64,000 nucleotides of DNA, taken from contig JAAYAX010000013.1 in assembly GCA_012719175.1 (NCBI GenBank), forward strand, positions 124,001 through 188,000, read 5' to 3'. Positions 50,370 to 60,284 of this stretch are shown here, piece after piece. Origin of the DNA: Methanomassiliicoccus sp. (GTDB lineage Archaea > Thermoplasmatota > Thermoplasmata > Methanomassiliicoccales > Methanomassiliicoccaceae). The translations under genes and the position numbers were made by a program. The notes beneath the pieces are model-generated. The model was not told where the DNA came from. It saw only the letters and a program-made list of their open reading frames with translations, and searched no databases. Each line of letters begins with the position of its first letter. The first letter of the stretch is position 1.

Positions 50370-53300
50370 GTGAGCGGGAGATTATTACATCCTCGCTCCA
50401 TGGGTTCCGAGGGTCTGAAGGGTAGGAAGAGGAGGGGACGTCCAGTAATAACGACCATAATAGTCCTCGGAACATTCCTTTCTGCCCTATCCTTGCTCTT
50501 CCTCCCTTTCGATATCGCCATCGTCGTGGTGATGGCGATCCTTTTCATGTGTCTATTATTGGATGCTCTTTTCAACCGACTTATCGACACCATGGCACTT
50601 CGTAACTCATCGAGACGCCCTGTGATGACCGCTCTCGTTATTGGTGGCCTGCTTATCGGGACGGCAGTGATCTCATCCTCGTTTGTGATCAATGACACCT
50701 TGGACAACATGATCTCGACGCAGGCGGCAGAGGCGTTCGGAGAGGTTGACCTGACAGTTGCCTCTCAGAGGGGTGGTTACGAGTATTTCGACGAGGGGCT
50801 CCTGGATTCTATTGTGAGCGAGTTACGCCAGGTGGATTCGTTAAGGACCGCTCATTCGGTCATCCTTGACACGGTGGCCGGACAAGATCTACGGACGGGC
50901 ATAGGGGAGCCAGCCCTTCAGACGATAGGGGCGGAGGAGCAGGCATACCAGGACCTTGGCGAACTTCGGCGATATGATGGGAGCCCGATCTCCGGCCCCC
51001 TCTCGGGTACGATATACCTCAACCAGGCGGCAGCAAGGAATATGGGTGTCACCGAGGGTGACTCGTTCCTGGTCCTCCGCGGGAACAGGACCACTACCTT
51101 AACGGTGGGTGCCACAGTGGAGCCTACTGGCCTGGCAGGCTTCAATCGGGTGCCCACGGCCATCATGAACCTCTCTGATCTAATGGAACTGGTCGACCGC
51201 CAGGGTGAGCGTAACCTCCTTATGATCGCCGTGAACGGAGAGATCAACGATGCCAGGGCCGCAATCGATAACATCCTGTCCGAGTCGGCCTCCGGGACCG
51301 GAATGACGATAGTGTCCGACAAACAGGAAACGATACGCAGCACGAGGGAATTCATGAACATGTTCGTGGTCCTCTTCTTCGTCCTGGGTTCGTTCTCGGT
51401 CATCGCCGGGACGGCACTTATCGTAAACATATTCTCCATGCTAGGCGAGGAGCGTAAGAGCGAGCTGGGGGTTCTCCGGGCGCTAGGTTTTAGGCGGGAC
51501 CAGTTAAAACGGCTGCTGGTGTACGAGGGGGCCGTGTATGCGGTCCTGGCATCGGCAGTGGGGGCGATACTGGGTGTGGGAATGGCCTACATTGTCGCTT
51601 GGGTGATGGCCAGCGTATCCACCATAACCGGGATGCAGCTACTACCATACTTCGATTTCCGCCCCTCATCGCTCTTCATATCCTTCGCGATAGGGGCGTT
51701 CATCACATTGGTCACGACGTACATGGTTGCTACCAGGATAGCCCGGCTCAACATAGTGGGGGCCATGAGGGATCTGGAGGCGTCACGCCCTACTCGACAA
51801 CAACACAACTTACATCTCATCGGAGCAGCCATTCTGGTTTCAGGCGGGGCACTGACCGCCCTCGGTATCCACGACCGGTCGCTCATTCTGGCGAACACCG
51901 GTCTGTCACTGATAGGCCTGTCGATCGGGCTCTGGGGACAGAGGCTCATCGCCGATAGGTGGGCGTGGACCATAGGAAGCATCGTGATGCTGCTGCCGTG
52001 GCTGCCTCTGCCCAACAATGCGCGCTTGTTCCCCTATGCCGTACCCACGGAGATCTTCATCCTCGCGGGTTTGTTCATGGTGACGGCGTGCCTCGTTCTG
52101 ATAATGGTCAACAATGACCTGCTTATAGCGGCTGTTGTCAAGATGTTCGGTGGCAGGGGAGAGTACCGGGCGGTCATCAAGACCGCTATGTCCTATCCTT
52201 TAAGGGCCAGGTTCAGGACCGCCCTCAGCATCTTCATATTCGGGCTCGTGATATTTACCGTGACCACGCTGTCGGTCGTATCCAGCCTGGTCGGCACCAA
52301 TGTTGGTCTGCAGATAACGGAATCCTCAGGCGGTTTCGATATCATCGCTCAGACCGGCGCTGGGTCGCCTATAGTTGAAGACCCTTGGGAGACGATGAAC
52401 TCCACCTCGTCTTATTTCAAAAGTGATAATGCAACCATCGTGCTGTCATTTCCAACTGCTCTTGCGAACCTAGAGAGATATGGTGGAATCAGTTCTGGAT
52501 CGAGCGCGGACATTACCCAGATAGTGGGGATCGACCGCCGTTTCTTCGAGGTCGGTAGCTATCCACTGGCAACCTGGGATGAGGACAACTTTAGCTCAGA
52601 GAGGGATGTTTGGGACGGTGTCCTGAACGATTCGTCCCTGGCCATCGTCGACGGGAGCCTAGGCGGTGGGGTCGACCAGACCGGGGTCATGGTCAACGGC
52701 GATCCCCTGAAGGTCGGCGACCGCATCGCACTGGTTAACGCGGCAGGTGCGGTCAACGTCACCGTCGCGGGGGTAATGAAACAAAGCGTGTTGAATGGCG
52801 TCTTCATGGCCGAACCGGAGGTCCGAGGGGTTCTGGGGGCTCAGGGGTTCGGGCTCATGCTGATACGGCTCGTTGGTGGTCTGGACGCCGTGGAGCAGTC
52901 CGCTCTTCTGGAGAGGAGCTTCCTCCCCAATGGCCTCCAGACGGTGGCGGTGGCGGAGCTGGCCAGAGAATCGACCCGGACCATCGACGGGATGTTCGCC
53001 TTAGGAAGGGGATACCTGGCGCTGGGGCTGATCATCGGCATCATCGGTCTGGGAATAATCACGATGAGGAACATCAGGGAGCGCAGGAAGGAGATCGGGA
53101 TCATGAGGGCCGTAGGGTACCGCCGGGGGATGGTCTTGGCCCACTTCATGATGGAGTCGGGGGCCATATCTATGCTGGGCATCCTCATAGGAACTACAAT
53201 GGGTGTGCTGGTGGGATACCAGCTGTGGATAGTTACCTTGAAGGACAGCGGCTTCTCGTTCTATCTCGATTGGTGGCCCATCCTGCTCATCGACGTGCTC

Positions 53301-53387
53301 GCATTGGTCACCACTCTTCTTAGCGTTTACCCTGCTGCAAGGGGGGCCACTCATATCGCCCCGGCAGATGTCCTGAGATTTGAGTGA
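50370..53387 (+). CDS. FtsX/MacB-type ABC transporter permease (1005 aa), no ATPase beside it
   Basis: A large FtsX-family permease. Near the N-terminus come two TM helices, then a TM (TALVIGGLLIGTAVISSSFVIN) and a periplasmic MacB-like domain (about 120-320). A core permease block follows with SELGVLRALGFRRDQLKRLL. In the middle are more TMs, then a second periplasmic domain (about 640-860) and a final permease block with KEIGIMRAVGYRRGMVLAHFMMESG. The two RA-GF/GY-RR motifs are the coupling loops of this family. A matching ATPase (LolD/MacB type) is not found within the window. It may pair with a distant one. Confidence 0.88.
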   Translation: MSGRLLHPRSMGSEGLKGRKRRGRPVITTIIVLGTFLSALSLLFLPFDIAIVVVMAILFMCLLLDALFNRLIDTMALRNSSRRPVMTALVIGGLLIGTAVISSSFVINDTLDNMISTQAAEAFGEVDLTVASQRGGYEYFDEGLLDSIVSELRQVDSLRTAHSVILDTVAGQDLRTGIGEPALQTIGAEEQAYQDLGELRRYDGSPISGPLSGTIYLNQAAARNMGVTEGDSFLVLRGNRTTTLTVGATVEPTGLAGFNRVPTAIMNLSDLMELVDRQGERNLLMIAVNGEINDARAAIDNILSESASGTGMTIVSDKQETIRSTREFMNMFVVLFFVLGSFSVIAGTALIVNIFSMLGEERKSELGVLRALGFRRDQLKRLLVYEGAVYAVLASAVGAILGVGMAYIVAWVMASVSTITGMQLLPYFDFRPSSLFISFAIGAFITLVTTYMVATRIARLNIVGAMRDLEASRPTRQQHNLHLIGAAILVSGGALTALGIHDRSLILANTGLSLIGLSIGLWGQRLIADRWAWTIGSIVMLLPWLPLPNNARLFPYAVPTEIFILAGLFMVTACLVLIMVNNDLLIAAVVKMFGGRGEYRAVIKTAMSYPLRARFRTALSIFIFGLVIFTVTTLSVVSSLVGTNVGLQITESSGGFDIIAQTGAGSPIVEDPWETMNSTSSYFKSDNATIVLSFPTALANLERYGGISSGSSADITQIVGIDRRFFEVGSYPLATWDEDNFSSERDVWDGVLNDSSLAIVDGSLGGGVDQTGVMVNGDPLKVGDRIALVNAAGAVNVTVAGVMKQSVLNGVFMAEPEVRGVLGAQGFGLMLIRLVGGLDAVEQSALLERSFLPNGLQTVAVAELARESTRTIDGMFALGRGYLALGLIIGIIGLGIITMRNIRERRKEIGIMRAVGYRRGMVLAHFMMESGAISMLGILIGTTMGVLVGYQLWIVTLKDSGFSFYLDWWPILLIDVLALVTTLLSVYPAARGATHIAPADVLRFE

Positions 53388-53457
53388 CATAAATAAAAAA
53401 GAAAGATTATATATTCATAGACCTCAAATAATCAATTTTCTAGGGAGTTCTGTCCAT

Positions 53458-55764
53458 TTGGGGTCAGCCGAGCCGTGGTTGGTAAGCAGTTCATCGGTCC
53501 AGTACCGGCAGGTAGCGGGAACGAAGGCCAGAGGATTAGCTGACCTCAACAGGCTCGGTTTCAACGTCCCGGCGACCTGGGCTTTGACCTATCGTGCTCA
53601 TGAGGTGTACAAGGCCGATAGGGAGGCGGCCCTCCGCCGGCTCCGTGAGGAGCTGAAGGACCTGGACTCAGGGTACTGGGCGGTCAGGTCCAGCGCCGAT
53701 GTGGAGGACCGGCAGGAATCGTCCTATGCGGGCCTGTTCACCTCCACCCTCGGTGTCAGGGGCCTGGATGACCTGGTCAGAGCGATCGAGGCTACATGGG
53801 CCTCGGCGGAGTCGCCACGCGTATCCATCTACTCTCAAAGAGGCGGTGATGGAGGGTTGAACGTGAAGATGGGGGTCCTCGTCCAACAGATGGTGGATTC
53901 GGTCCTCTCCGGGGTTTCTTTCAGCCGTGATCCGGTGACGGGGCGTAAAAAGGCGGTCATAGAGGCGGTCAAGGGATCCGGTGAGCCGTTGGTGCAGCAG
54001 GGCCAAGACCCCCTAAACCTATATGGAGGGGAGGTCCCTGCGGATCTGATCGATGAGATCAGGAAAGGGACTGGACGCATCGCCGATCGCCTTAAGATGG
54101 ATGTTGATATCGAATGGGCCTATGATGGGGAACGCCTGTGGTGGTTACAGGTCAGACCGGTCACCACCAGGAGCTCTGTGAACATCTACTCCAATCGGAT
54201 GTCCAAGGAGATGCTTCCAGGGGCGATACATCCGCTGGTATGGTCCGTCAACATACCTCTTCTGAACGGCGCATGGATCAAGATCTTTCGCCAGTTGTCC
54301 GGCCGCAAGGACCTGGAACCCTTCACCCTCAGCAGGATGTTCTATTATCGGGTGTACTTCAACATGGGGGAGATCGGGAAGATATGGGAGTCGCTGGGGC
54401 TTCCTCCCGACTCCCTAGAGAGATTGACCCTGGAAGGAATGGGCAATGGAATGAAGATGCGAATGACACCGCAGGCACTGGCCCGTCTTCCTTCAATAGC
54501 GTGGTTCGCCATCGGGAAGCTGGGCTGGCCTGGAAAGACTGAAAGGTTCATCTCCTCCCACGAACGGACCTGCCATACGATGATGGCGGATGATCTTACT
54601 ACAATGAGCGATGAGACGCTGCTTGATCGGTACGAGGTATTGATGCGCATAAACCAGGAGGCGGCGTATCGAAACATCATAACAATGGTACTATCCGCGA
54701 TGTTCACAGGCCTATTGAAGAGGTCGATGGAGAGAGGTGGTGTCAGTTTAGAGGAGGTGGAATGGAACAAGCTCCAGCAGGAGCAGATGAGCTATTATCC
54801 GAACAGCAGCCTCCGTTCCCTCCGCGATAAGTACATGGAAATGCCACCCTCCCTCAGGGAGGTCTTCGAGGAAAAGGGAGCTGCGGGGCTGGCGGGCATG
54901 GAGGGGAGCGAAAGGTTCCTCCAAGAATGGGATTTGTTCATGGTAAGGTTCGGCCATATTAGTGAGAGCGGGAACGACTTCACCCGACCCTCCTGGCGCG
55001 AGCAGCCTCTTGATATAATGTTGATGGACCACAACACCACGAACGGCCGGAGGCGCTTGGAACGCAGGAAGTTGAGCGATATCGATGCATCGCCGATGAG
55101 CAGGCTGTTCATAAGCGGCATGGCCAGCAGGGCCTCACGCTATTCCCTACTGAAGGAGCGAATGAGCTCCTCATACGCACTGGGCTATGGTATGTTCCGG
55201 CCCCTGTTCCTCGAGCTGGGGACTAGGATACGTGACCGTGGTTCGATCGATTCTCGGGAGGATGTGTTCTTCCTGTATCTGGATGAATTGCGCAGTGCGC
55301 TGAGGGAAGGAGGCAAGGACCTTCATAGCATCGTTGCATTCAGGAAAGAGGAGATGGAGAGATCGGCCAACATAGCACTTCCAGAGGTCATCTACGGGGA
55401 GGAGGCACCTCCGCCCATCAGCCCCGAGGCTAGGGTCCTGAAGGGCTTGGCCACTTCCAAAGGTTACTATCGGGGACGCATCAAGGTGGTGAGGGATGCC
55501 TCCGATTTCGGCTCGGTTTCGGATGGCGACGTCGTCGTGATACCGTTTTCCGACGTGAGCTGGAGCAGCATCATCGCTAAAGCTTCGGCGGTGGTGTCCG
55601 AGTCGGGAGGGGTCCTCTCCCATTGTTCCATACTGGCGAGGGAGTACGGCATTCCGTCCGTGGTCTCTGTCCCCCATGCCATGTCCCTGCAGAACGGGGC
55701 CACGGTCATCGTGGACGGCTTCAAGGGCCTGGTGTATCTTGATCCTGAGGCGGTAGATCCTTAG
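53458..55764 (+). CDS. PEP-synthase/PPDK-like phosphotransferase with ATP-grasp and swivelling domain
   Basis: About 768 aa. The N-terminal ATP-grasp-like domain starts QVAGTKARGLADLNRLGFNVPATWALTY, then WAVRSSADVEDRQESSYAGLF (nucleotide-binding), SGVSFSRDPVTG and DIEWAYDGERLWWLQVRPVTT. The C-terminal phosphohistidine domain has ESGGVLSHCSILAREYGIPSV, with the catalytic His in SHCS. The PEP/pyruvate-binding TIM barrel of true PEP synthase is not evident; a helical middle domain replaces it, as in rifampicin phosphotransferase-type proteins. The TTG at 53458 is chosen because the TATA-like TTATATATTC lies at 53407-53416. Substrate unknown. Confidence 0.78.
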   Translation: MGSAEPWLVSSSSVQYRQVAGTKARGLADLNRLGFNVPATWALTYRAHEVYKADREAALRRLREELKDLDSGYWAVRSSADVEDRQESSYAGLFTSTLGVRGLDDLVRAIEATWASAESPRVSIYSQRGGDGGLNVKMGVLVQQMVDSVLSGVSFSRDPVTGRKKAVIEAVKGSGEPLVQQGQDPLNLYGGEVPADLIDEIRKGTGRIADRLKMDVDIEWAYDGERLWWLQVRPVTTRSSVNIYSNRMSKEMLPGAIHPLVWSVNIPLLNGAWIKIFRQLSGRKDLEPFTLSRMFYYRVYFNMGEIGKIWESLGLPPDSLERLTLEGMGNGMKMRMTPQALARLPSIAWFAIGKLGWPGKTERFISSHERTCHTMMADDLTTMSDETLLDRYEVLMRINQEAAYRNIITMVLSAMFTGLLKRSMERGGVSLEEVEWNKLQQEQMSYYPNSSLRSLRDKYMEMPPSLREVFEEKGAAGLAGMEGSERFLQEWDLFMVRFGHISESGNDFTRPSWREQPLDIMLMDHNTTNGRRRLERRKLSDIDASPMSRLFISGMASRASRYSLLKERMSSSYALGYGMFRPLFLELGTRIRDRGSIDSREDVFFLYLDELRSALREGGKDLHSIVAFRKEEMERSANIALPEVIYGEEAPPPISPEARVLKGLATSKGYYRGRIKVVRDASDFGSVSDGDVVVIPFSDVSWSSIIAKASAVVSESGGVLSHCSILAREYGIPSVVSVPHAMSLQNGATVIVDGFKGLVYLDPEAVDP

Positions 55765-56494
55765 ACTTCCTCCCCTTGGAAAGAATGTTCCCATGGCCGT
55801 ATCTGAAGTCGTCCATCTCCGGCCTGAACTTGATTATGTAGAGAGCGGCGACATACAGGGCTAGGAGGACGATCGTCAAGCGTCCGTCGATGACCAGGGC
55901 CAGTAAGGGGGCCAGAGCATACACGAAGGGGGCCACGTGGTAGGTCTTCTTCATGAGCTTAAGGCAGATCACCATCAGTGCAAGGATCGCCAACAGGAGG
56001 AAGGGGGATAGGAACAGGAAGGACCACAGCATCATGGTCGTTCCCATGCCTCCCTTGAGCTTGAGGAATATCGAGAAATTGGTACCCAGTAGGGACCCTA
56101 TCAGGAAGTAGGCGGAAACTTCCAAGGAGTACCCGAAGAACAGATAGGATACCAGCAAGGGTAGGAGGCCCTTCGATATCTCTCCCATCACCGTCAGCGT
56201 CCCCACGAGCATCCCTGCGGTGTTGTAGGAATTGGCCACACCGACGTTGGTGGAGTTCTCCTCGTAGATCCGCTTGCCCGTCTTCAGATATGTGAGGATG
56301 TAGGCAAAGGGCAGGGAGCCATAGAGATAGAAAAGTATAGGGCCGTACCTCTGGCCGTCGGATGTGGCTGTAAGCATCAGGAACGCAAGCGTTACCAGGA
56401 TGATCGCTGCCTTCATGGGCGTGGTGAGCACGAACCCGGAAATGATCGATCTACCTTCGCCATCCTCTATTGTTGTGCTTTCGTTCACCAGCAT
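55721..56494 (-). CDS. PlsY-like glycerol-3-phosphate acyltransferase-related membrane protein
   Basis: A multi-TM protein of about 257 aa. It carries PlsY-like motifs: LYGSLPFAYILTYLKTG, then YEENSTNVGVANSYNTAG (family GSGNxGATN), MGEISKGLLPLLV (family D-x-x-KG), and LGTNFSIFLKLKGGMGTTM (family GHxxPxFLxFKGGKG). Several catalytic positions differ (GH to GT, GGKG to GGMG), so acyltransferase activity is uncertain. A TATA-like element at 56555-56570 favours the ATG at 56494 over a TTG at 56554. Its 3' end overlaps that of the PEP-synthase-like gene by 44 bp (convergent). Confidence 0.7.
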   Translation of the reverse strand: MLVNESTTIEDGEGRSIISGFVLTTPMKAAIILVTLAFLMLTATSDGQRYGPILFYLYGSLPFAYILTYLKTGKRIYEENSTNVGVANSYNTAGMLVGTLTVMGEISKGLLPLLVSYLFFGYSLEVSAYFLIGSLLGTNFSIFLKLKGGMGTTMMLWSFLFLSPFLLLAILALMVICLKLMKKTYHVAPFVYALAPLLALVIDGRLTIVLLALYVAALYIIKFRPEMDDFRYGHGNILSKGRKSKDLPPQDQDTPGP

Positions 56495-56579
56495 CGCCCC
56501 GTAAAACAAACCGCCATATCCGATGGAAAGTGTGTATATTCTTATTGACAACAAGATAAATATTTAACTGTCGTTCGAA

Positions 56580-57129
56580 TGTGTTTTCGAGTACAATGTT
56601 AAAGTGTGGTGATAGAAAATGCTCGAATAACCATGTCAGGTGTAAATGGCTAAATAATATAATATGTTACAAATTCTATAATTCTTCATTGGTCCAGGAT
56701 CGGTTCTGTTATCGGATCACAAGCCAGACCGATACCCGTCACAAAGACTTGGTGTTAATGAAGACATCCATGTTCAAATTGTTCTTGGGGTCTCGATATG
56801 AAGTGGTCCGTTGGATCTAGTTTGGATACAGAGTCCAGATTGCTTGTTCCCTCGGTTATCTCATCGACAAAAATATTGAAGCCACTTCACCCGAATGGCT
56901 ACAAGGAATTTAACTATCTATTCGATGTCTTGGGACTTTTGCGAGAAATGCTGCTGCTCTAGAGCGATCATTCAGAGGCAACAGCTACCGTCATAAGATT
57001 TCCCATCACAGCGCGACGTCTACTGTATTGCTTTTCCTGAATAGCCGGCCGTTTGGTAATTATATGAAAATTAGCATGAAGAACGGTTTGTGAATAAATG
57101 GTGTTAGTGGGTGGGAAAAGTGTCTCGTC
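56580..57129. other. Gene-free stretch, about 550 bp
   Basis: It is A+T rich and contains only short frames with no ribosome site or motif, including one at 56581-56820. I see no RNA gene or repeat. Confidence 0.4.
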
Positions 57130-58929
57130 CTAAGGTGCAGACCTCTTCCTCAACACGAGGATTGCCACTAATGCCGCCACCCCTGCTAACACAAGGCCGC
57201 CAGCGAAAATGTACTCAAGTGGTAGGCCCGATGGGTCCGTTGTCCTTGTACCGTCCGCGATCATTGCTTCTATCGGGCCGGCGGATTGCCCCTCACCATT
57301 GCCATTGACCGCAGCGACCGAGTAATAATATTTTACACCTTCCTCGAGACCGCTGTCCAAGTACGACGTTCCGGTAATGGTGGCGATGTTGTTCTTCTCG
57401 TTCACATTTGATCCTCTGAATATTTTGTACCCGGTGATGATCGAACCTCCGCTGCTGCTAGGCGTATCCCAGGTTAGCTCGATCGTCAAGTTATTAACCG
57501 TCGCCCCAAGGTTCCGAGGAGCTGACGGTAGGTGTGAGATAGACGCTGGTGTAGCCGAGACGGGGTCAGTAACTACGCTCTCTCCCACCTGGTTGATCGC
57601 CGCGACCTTGTAATAGATGGTCTTTCCGTTCTCCAGCCCAGTGTGCAGGAAGCTCGTGCCAGTGACGGCGATCGCGGTGAAAGCGCCGCCCTGGACAAAG
57701 CTCCAATATACCTTGTATCCGGTGACAGGCTCTCCCCCCTCATTGGTCGGAGCTATCCAACTCAACTGGACCTGACCGTTGCCCGGTATTGTGTTCAGAC
57801 CGGTCGGAGGCCCTGGAGGGGTCGCTACATCCGATGTGAAGGTAGCATACTTGAGGTCGCCATTCGAATAATCATAATAGCATATGTGTACCCGATCCTG
57901 AGAGTCTACGGCGATGGAGGAATCACTTCCGACTTTCCCTACGCTGTCGATGGTCCAGGAGCTCCAAGAATTGCCTGAGACGGTGGCGTACTTTAGGTTG
58001 GCGTAGTCATTATCGTAATAGCATATGTGTACCCGATCCTGAGAATCCACGGCGATGGAGGTTAGTAAACCTACATCCCCTCCACTATCTACGGTCTGGA
58101 TGCTCCAAGCCCCACCAGAGTTGGTGGCGTACTTTAGATCATGATCGGCATAATCATAGTAGCTGATGTGAACGTTGTCCTGGGAGTCCACGGTGATGGA
58201 GGAGAACCGGCCGGCAGCTCCCGCCCCGTCAATTACATGTGTGCTCCAGGCTCCACCTGCATTGGTGGCGTACTTGAGATCGTCGTTCGTATCATCCCAA
58301 TAGCTGATGTGTATATGGCCCTGGGAGTCCACGGTGATGGAGGACTCTCCACCGACCGTTCCCGTACTGTCGATGGTCCATTCCATCCAGGGACCATCTG
58401 CGTCAGTAGCATACTTGAGGTCTCCATTCGAATAGTCATTATAGCTGATGTGAACTTGGTCCAGAGGGCTGATAGCGATCGAGGTCTCAAGGCCGACAAT
58501 ATCTGTTCCATCGAGGGCCTGGTTGCTCCAAACGCCACCTATGTTGATAGCGTATTTCAGGTCACTATTTGTCGAGTCATAATAACTGATGTGTACATCA
58601 TCCTGGGAGTCTAGCGCGATGGAAGAGTAAGTTCCGACATTTCCACCACTGTCGATGGTCCAGGTAGCCCAAGGTCCTCCCAGATTGTTGGCGTACCTGA
58701 GGGCATCATTGGTGTCGTCATAGAAGCTGACATGAACGTGATCGTGGGAGTCTAGTGCGATGGAACAGGACCGACCGACATGACCCAAAGAATCTATTAC
58801 CTGGATGGTCGGATTGTCCGCATCAGCTGCCTGGACCGCTCCAGACGTGGAAATGATAATGACCATACCTGCCGCTAGGACCATTATTATTGACAATGTC
58901 AAGCTCACGCTTACTCGACGCCACCCCAC
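57130..58929 (-). CDS. Anchored surface protein: seven-repeat propeller plus two Fn3 domains
   Basis: Signal peptide at residues 1-35. Then seven repeats of about 47 aa (SIAVDSQDRVHICYYDYSNGDLKYAT and variants), each with V-D-S-Q-D-x-V-H-I-S-Y-Y-D; this suits a seven-bladed beta-propeller. Two fibronectin type III domains follow (PPGPPTGLNTIPGNGQVQLSW and SAPRNLGATVNNLTIELTW), then a TM helix and LRKRSAP tail. The Fn3 domains and anchor match the other surface proteins of this window. The propeller family is different from the lectin-like one at 45342. Ligand unknown; location is the cell surface. Confidence 0.88.
   Translation of the reverse strand: MGWRRVSVSLTLSIIMVLAAGMVIIISTSGAVQAADADNPTIQVIDSLGHVGRSCSIALDSHDHVHVSFYDDTNDALRYANNLGGPWATWTIDSGGNVGTYSSIALDSQDDVHISYYDSTNSDLKYAINIGGVWSNQALDGTDIVGLETSIAISPLDQVHISYNDYSNGDLKYATDADGPWMEWTIDSTGTVGGESSITVDSQGHIHISYWDDTNDDLKYATNAGGAWSTHVIDGAGAAGRFSSITVDSQDNVHISYYDYADHDLKYATNSGGAWSIQTVDSGGDVGLLTSIAVDSQDRVHICYYDNDYANLKYATVSGNSWSSWTIDSVGKVGSDSSIAVDSQDRVHICYYDYSNGDLKYATFTSDVATPPGPPTGLNTIPGNGQVQLSWIAPTNEGGEPVTGYKVYWSFVQGGAFTAIAVTGTSFLHTGLENGKTIYYKVAAINQVGESVVTDPVSATPASISHLPSAPRNLGATVNNLTIELTWDTPSSSGGSIITGYKIFRGSNVNEKNNIATITGTSYLDSGLEEGVKYYYSVAAVNGNGEGQSAGPIEAMIADGTRTTDPSGLPLEYIFAGGLVLAGVAALVAILVLRKRSAP
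57835..58800 (-). repeat. Tandem repeat encoding seven propeller-like units
   Basis: Seven tandem units of about 141 bp; each encodes the DSQDxVHISYYD motif. They are close enough in DNA to be read as repeats (for example, GAGTCCACGG recurs on the plus strand). Confidence 0.8.
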
Positions 58930-59174
58930 ACGAACTCCTCCGGACTCCTCGAGGAACGGTCCTCAAATAAGCTATTATACAGACCAAGAATGAATTATTT
59001 GAACGGTATGGTAATACAACCTAACCAAAACGAACATTATCTGGCAGAACGCTGCCAACGGCTCGATCGCCAGGCGATTAAAAACTTTCTACTAGAGATT
59101 TTTTTATCAAAGACAGTCAGAGGACGGCCTGCAGGCCGTAACTGTCGCATACTGCTGCGGGTATCATCAGCAGG

Positions 59175-60284
59175 TCATTCATGTCGATGGCCTTTCTCGC
59201 CTCTCCGTACCCTGCCCATGGCATCCGCTGCGAGCATGGCATCAAGGACGCGTTCCGGGGTGACGATGCCGGCCTCGTGATGTATGGGTTGCCCCGGGGC
59301 ACAAGCCTTTTCCGCGGCAATCATCAACCTCTCCCGGCTCACGTCCCTCAGGCCGATATCGTCCAGCGTGGTGGGCAATCCGATCGACTCGCAGAACGAG
59401 TGAACGGCATCGATCTCCTCCGCATCTGCATCGGTGAGCTGAAGCCCGCTCAGTACGCCAAAGGCGACCTTTTCACCGTGGAAGAATGAGTGCGTTTCGA
59501 TCAACGCGGTCAGGCCGTTATGGATGGAGTGTGCGGATGCCAATCCCGCGCTCTCGAACCCCAACCCGCTCAATAAGGTGTTGGCTTCCACGATATGGTC
59601 AAGAGCCGTGTTGACGATCCGGTCGTCGTTAGCGGTCATGGCCGCCACTCCATACGTCAACAGCGTTTCATAGCAAAGTTTCGCGAGATGGAGCCCTGCC
59701 ATCGTGCTGAGCCCACCGCACTCGTTCGGTGACTTTGTGAGGTGGCATGATCTGGCCTCGAACCAGGTGGACAGGGCATCGCCCATCCCTGACACTAAGA
59801 AGCGTGTCGGCGCCTCAGCTATTATACTGAGGTCGACCAACACCGCCGCGGGGTTCGCTCTCTGGTAGCATACCGAATCGAAGATACCATCCTTTGTATA
59901 CAGCACTGCGCAACCACTGCATGGTGCGTCAGTAGAAGCGATCGTAGGAACGATGATCACGGGGACTTCAGCGCGATCGGCGACTATCTTGGCCGTGTCG
60001 ATGGTCTTTCCACCTCCCATGCCCACGATCACATCTGAATGCGATTGGTCTACGACGGAAAGCAATCGGTCCAGCTCCTCCTCGCAACACTCACCACGGA
60101 ATAGCTCTATCCGGTGGCCCTGAGACTCCAGGTCCAGGTTGCACTTAGGAAGCGCCTTCTCGATCACCGAGGGAGAGACCAATATCGCACTACGAGTACC
60201 CAGCAATTTGATCAGTGCAGGCAATTCATTGATGGCTCCGACACCTTGGACATATTTTCCGGGAAAGACTGCCTTCCTGAGCAT
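59175..60284 (-). CDS. gldA: Glycerol dehydrogenase (GldA family)
   Basis: A 369-aa iron-type/Zn-dependent alcohol dehydrogenase oxidising glycerol to dihydroxyacetone with NAD. The NAD loop is VGMGGGKTIDTAKIVAD; the GldA-specific block IASTDAPCSGCAVLYTKDG follows. The metal ligands are Asp in LVSGMGDALSTWFEA, His in SAHSIHNGL and His in FFHGEKVAFG. It is distinct from the archaeal glycerol-1-phosphate dehydrogenase, which lacks the STDAP block. ATG 60284 has a GGAGGT ribosome site. It is a single gene without an obvious glycerol operon. Confidence 0.9.
   Translation of the reverse strand: MLRKAVFPGKYVQGVGAINELPALIKLLGTRSAILVSPSVIEKALPKCNLDLESQGHRIELFRGECCEEELDRLLSVVDQSHSDVIVGMGGGKTIDTAKIVADRAEVPVIIVPTIASTDAPCSGCAVLYTKDGIFDSVCYQRANPAAVLVDLSIIAEAPTRFLVSGMGDALSTWFEARSCHLTKSPNECGGLSTMAGLHLAKLCYETLLTYGVAAMTANDDRIVNTALDHIVEANTLLSGLGFESAGLASAHSIHNGLTALIETHSFFHGEKVAFGVLSGLQLTDADAEEIDAVHSFCESIGLPTTLDDIGLRDVSRERLMIAAEKACAPGQPIHHEAGIVTPERVLDAMLAADAMGRVRRGEKGHRHE

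Noticed and set aside
56581-56820. 79-codon plus-strand frame
   Set aside because: AT-rich, Cys/Asn-rich, no ribosome site, no motif.
57130-58929. Possible CRISPR or IS-like repeat because of tandem units
   Set aside because: The unit (about 141 bp) is coding, in frame, and encodes a propeller; there are no spacers.
59175-60284. Glycerol-1-phosphate dehydrogenase (EgsA) instead of glycerol dehydrogenase
   Set aside because: The IASTDAPCSG block and LVSGMGDALSTWFEA motif fit GldA; EgsA has a different sequence at these sites.
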